Program-made: the position numbers and the translations under genes
Part shown: positions 5,359 through 6,416 of the stretch, in pieces
Position numbering within the stretch: the first letter of the stretch is position 1
Layout: each line of letters opens with the position of its first letter
Assembly (NCBI RefSeq): GCF_004138495.1
Contig: NZ_ML142853.1
Location: 344,540-350,955, forward strand
Direction of reading: 5' to 3'
Length of the DNA: 6,416 bases
From: Phytoactinopolyspora endophytica
GTDB taxonomy: Bacteria > Actinomycetota > Actinomycetes > Jiangellales > Jiangellaceae
Notes under the pieces: model-generated
Databases searched by the model: none
The model's input: only the letters and a program-made list of their open reading frames with translations
What the model was told of the DNA's origin: nothing

Positions 5359-6416
5359 ATGAAATCGTGCTTCTTCACCCGAGGTCTCACTGCGCTGGCG
5401 GTCTCTGGGCTCGTCCTGGCCGGCTGCGGGTCGGACGACGAATCCACGGACGACGGCGCCTCGACCGGCGACGGCCCGTCGGTCACCGCGGCGTTCTACC
5501 CGATGGCGTTCATCGCCGAACGGGTCGCGGGCGAACACGCCACTGTGGAGAACCTCACGCAGCCAGGCGTCGAATCGCACGACATGGAATTGACCGCCCA
5601 GCAGGTGGGCTCGCTTTCCGACGCGGAGCTCGTGCTCTACCTGAGGGACTTCCAGCCCGCCGTCGACGAGGCGATCGACCAGAACAGCTCCGGAGTCACC
5701 GTCGACGCGGCCGAGGTCGTGGAGCTCCGTCCCGACGAGCACGATCATGACCATGACGACGAGGACGATCATGGCGACGACGCGGCCGATGACCACACCG
5801 ACGACGAGGGTCACGACGAGGACAACGGTCACGACCACGACGAGGAAGAAGCCGACGACCACGACGACACCGAGGACGAGGCTGACGAGCACGAGGATCA
5901 CGCCGACGACCACGGCAGCGATGACGCCGATCACGACGAGGACGAACACGACGAGGCCGCGGACGACGAGCACGACGAAGGCGAGCACGAAGACGAGCAC
6001 GACGAGGCGACCGACGACGGGCACGACCACGGGGACCTCGATGGGGACCCGCACCTCTGGCTCGATCCCACCAACATGGCGACCCTGGCGCACGCGATCG
6101 CGGACGAGCTCGCTGAGCTCGACCCGGACAACGCCGACAGCTACGACGCCAACGCCCACGAGGTGATGGATGAGCTCGACGAGCTGGACGAAGAGTTCGA
6201 GGCCGGCCTCGCGCAGTGCGAGCGCTCGCTGATCGTGGTGAGCCACGAGGCGTTCGGGTACCTTGCCGACCGCTACGCGCTCGAGCAGCTCGGCGTCGCA
6301 GGACTCGACCCGGACTCCGAGCCGTCGCCGGCGCGGGTGGCCGAGGTTCACGACACCATCGAGGACGAGGGCGTCACGACGGTCTTCTACGAGCGTCTGT
6401 CCAGCCCGGACGTCGT
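5359..6416 (+). CDS. znuA: Zinc ABC transporter substrate-binding lipoprotein ZnuA, 3'-truncated by window edge
   Basis: The first 352 residues are present; the frame is open at the right edge. The protein should capture Zn2+ outside the membrane and hand it to a ZnuB permease driven by ZnuC, whose genes are expected beyond the edge. A lipoprotein signal peptide is clear: MKSCFFTRGLTALAVSGLVLAGC, lipobox LAGC with C23 as lipidation site. The cluster A-I binding-protein fold follows, with SVTAAFYPMAFIAERVAG (41-58), ESHDMELTAQQ (72-82, ligand H74), DPHLWLDP (230-237, ligand H232) and VVSHEAFGYLADRY (293-306, ligand H296). The fourth ligand region is outside the window. Residues 126-226 are a very long Asp/Glu/His loop. 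ATG at 5359 is chosen because GAGAA (5346-5350) lies eight bases before it; an in-frame ATG at 5344 would add five residues but has no ribosome-binding site. MntA-like manganese binding is less likely given the His-rich loop, Zur and Zur box. Confidence 0.95.
   Translation, partial: MKSCFFTRGLTALAVSGLVLAGCGSDDESTDDGASTGDGPSVTAAFYPMAFIAERVAGEHATVENLTQPGVESHDMELTAQQVGSLSDAELVLYLRDFQPAVDEAIDQNSSGVTVDAAEVVELRPDEHDHDHDDEDDHGDDAADDHTDDEGHDEDNGHDHDEEEADDHDDTEDEADEHEDHADDHGSDDADHDEDEHDEAADDEHDEGEHEDEHDEATDDGHDHGDLDGDPHLWLDPTNMATLAHAIADELAELDPDNADSYDANAHEVMDELDELDEEFEAGLAQCERSLIVVSHEAFGYLADRYALEQLGVAGLDPDSEPSPARVAEVHDTIEDEGVTTVFYERLSSPDV
5734..6036 (+). other. Acidic/His-rich low-complexity loop of ZnuA (residues 126-226)
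   Basis: By my count the 101 codons hold 19 His and about 61 Asp/Glu, with most of the rest Gly, Ala, Ser and Thr. Examples are HDHDH (128-132) and HDH (158-160 and 222-224). In ZnuA proteins a His-rich loop sits at this position, between the first two ligand-bearing regions, and is thought to hold or sense zinc. It is commonly a few tens of residues long, so this one is greatly expanded. At DNA level the GAC/GAG/CAC codon mix is repetitive but has no exact long period. Confidence 0.9.

Noticed and set aside
5747..6166. Thr-rich open frame on the plus strand inside znuA
   Set aside because: It is a frame-shifted reading of the acidic/His loop with no domain character.
5335..6351. Open frame of 338 codons on the minus strand, rich in Val
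   Set aside because: It is antisense to znuA. The Val runs are the reverse complement of GAC/GAG/CAC codons, and the long opening exists only because those codons give no stops on the other strand.

Overview
The window comes from a high-GC actinobacterium (Actinomycetota). The evidence is strong G/C bias at third codon positions, frequent GTG starts, a DUF6703-type actinobacterial membrane protein, and a Zur repressor whose metal ligands line up with Streptomyces Zur. The order or genus cannot be fixed from this window. No mobile element, tRNA, rRNA or CRISPR array is visible, and no gene-free stretch exceeds 300 bases.

Layout, left to right. (1) Bases 2-721, plus strand: the 3' part of an ABC-2 type transporter permease, cut by the left edge. 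(2) Bases 723-780: a large inverted repeat between convergent genes, probably a bidirectional terminator. (3) Bases 795-3999, minus strand: a compact three-gene cluster read right to left, consisting of an ABM-domain protein, a YibE/F membrane protein (4-base GTGA overlap) and glycyl-tRNA synthetase (38-base gap). (4) Bases 4173-4580, plus strand: a small DUF6703-like membrane protein, divergent from the cluster. (5) Bases 4581-4773: a convergent intergenic region with three head-to-tail copies of a 29-bp repeat, a 10-bp palindrome and a short hairpin. (6) Bases 4774-5190, minus strand: the zinc uptake regulator zur. (7) Bases 5191-5358: a divergent regulatory region with a GC-rich dyad and a Zur-box-like palindrome. 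(8) Bases 5359 to the right edge, plus strand: znuA, the zinc-binding lipoprotein of a ZnuABC importer, without its 3' end.

The right-hand part is a zinc homeostasis locus. Zn-loaded Zur is expected to bind the palindrome at 5322-5338, which covers a TTGACA -35-like hexamer, and so shut off znuA and the presumed znuC/znuB beyond the edge. The presence of glyS near zur/znu agrees with known actinobacterial gene order (mycobacteria and Streptomyces keep glyS close to zur).

Nothing here is clearly a new multi-gene system. The most unusual elements are the roughly 100-residue Asp/Glu/His loop in ZnuA, the second 6-3-6 dyad in the zur-znuA spacer, the 29-bp tandem array behind zur, and the low-complexity repeats in the YibE/F protein and in the tail of the ABM protein.
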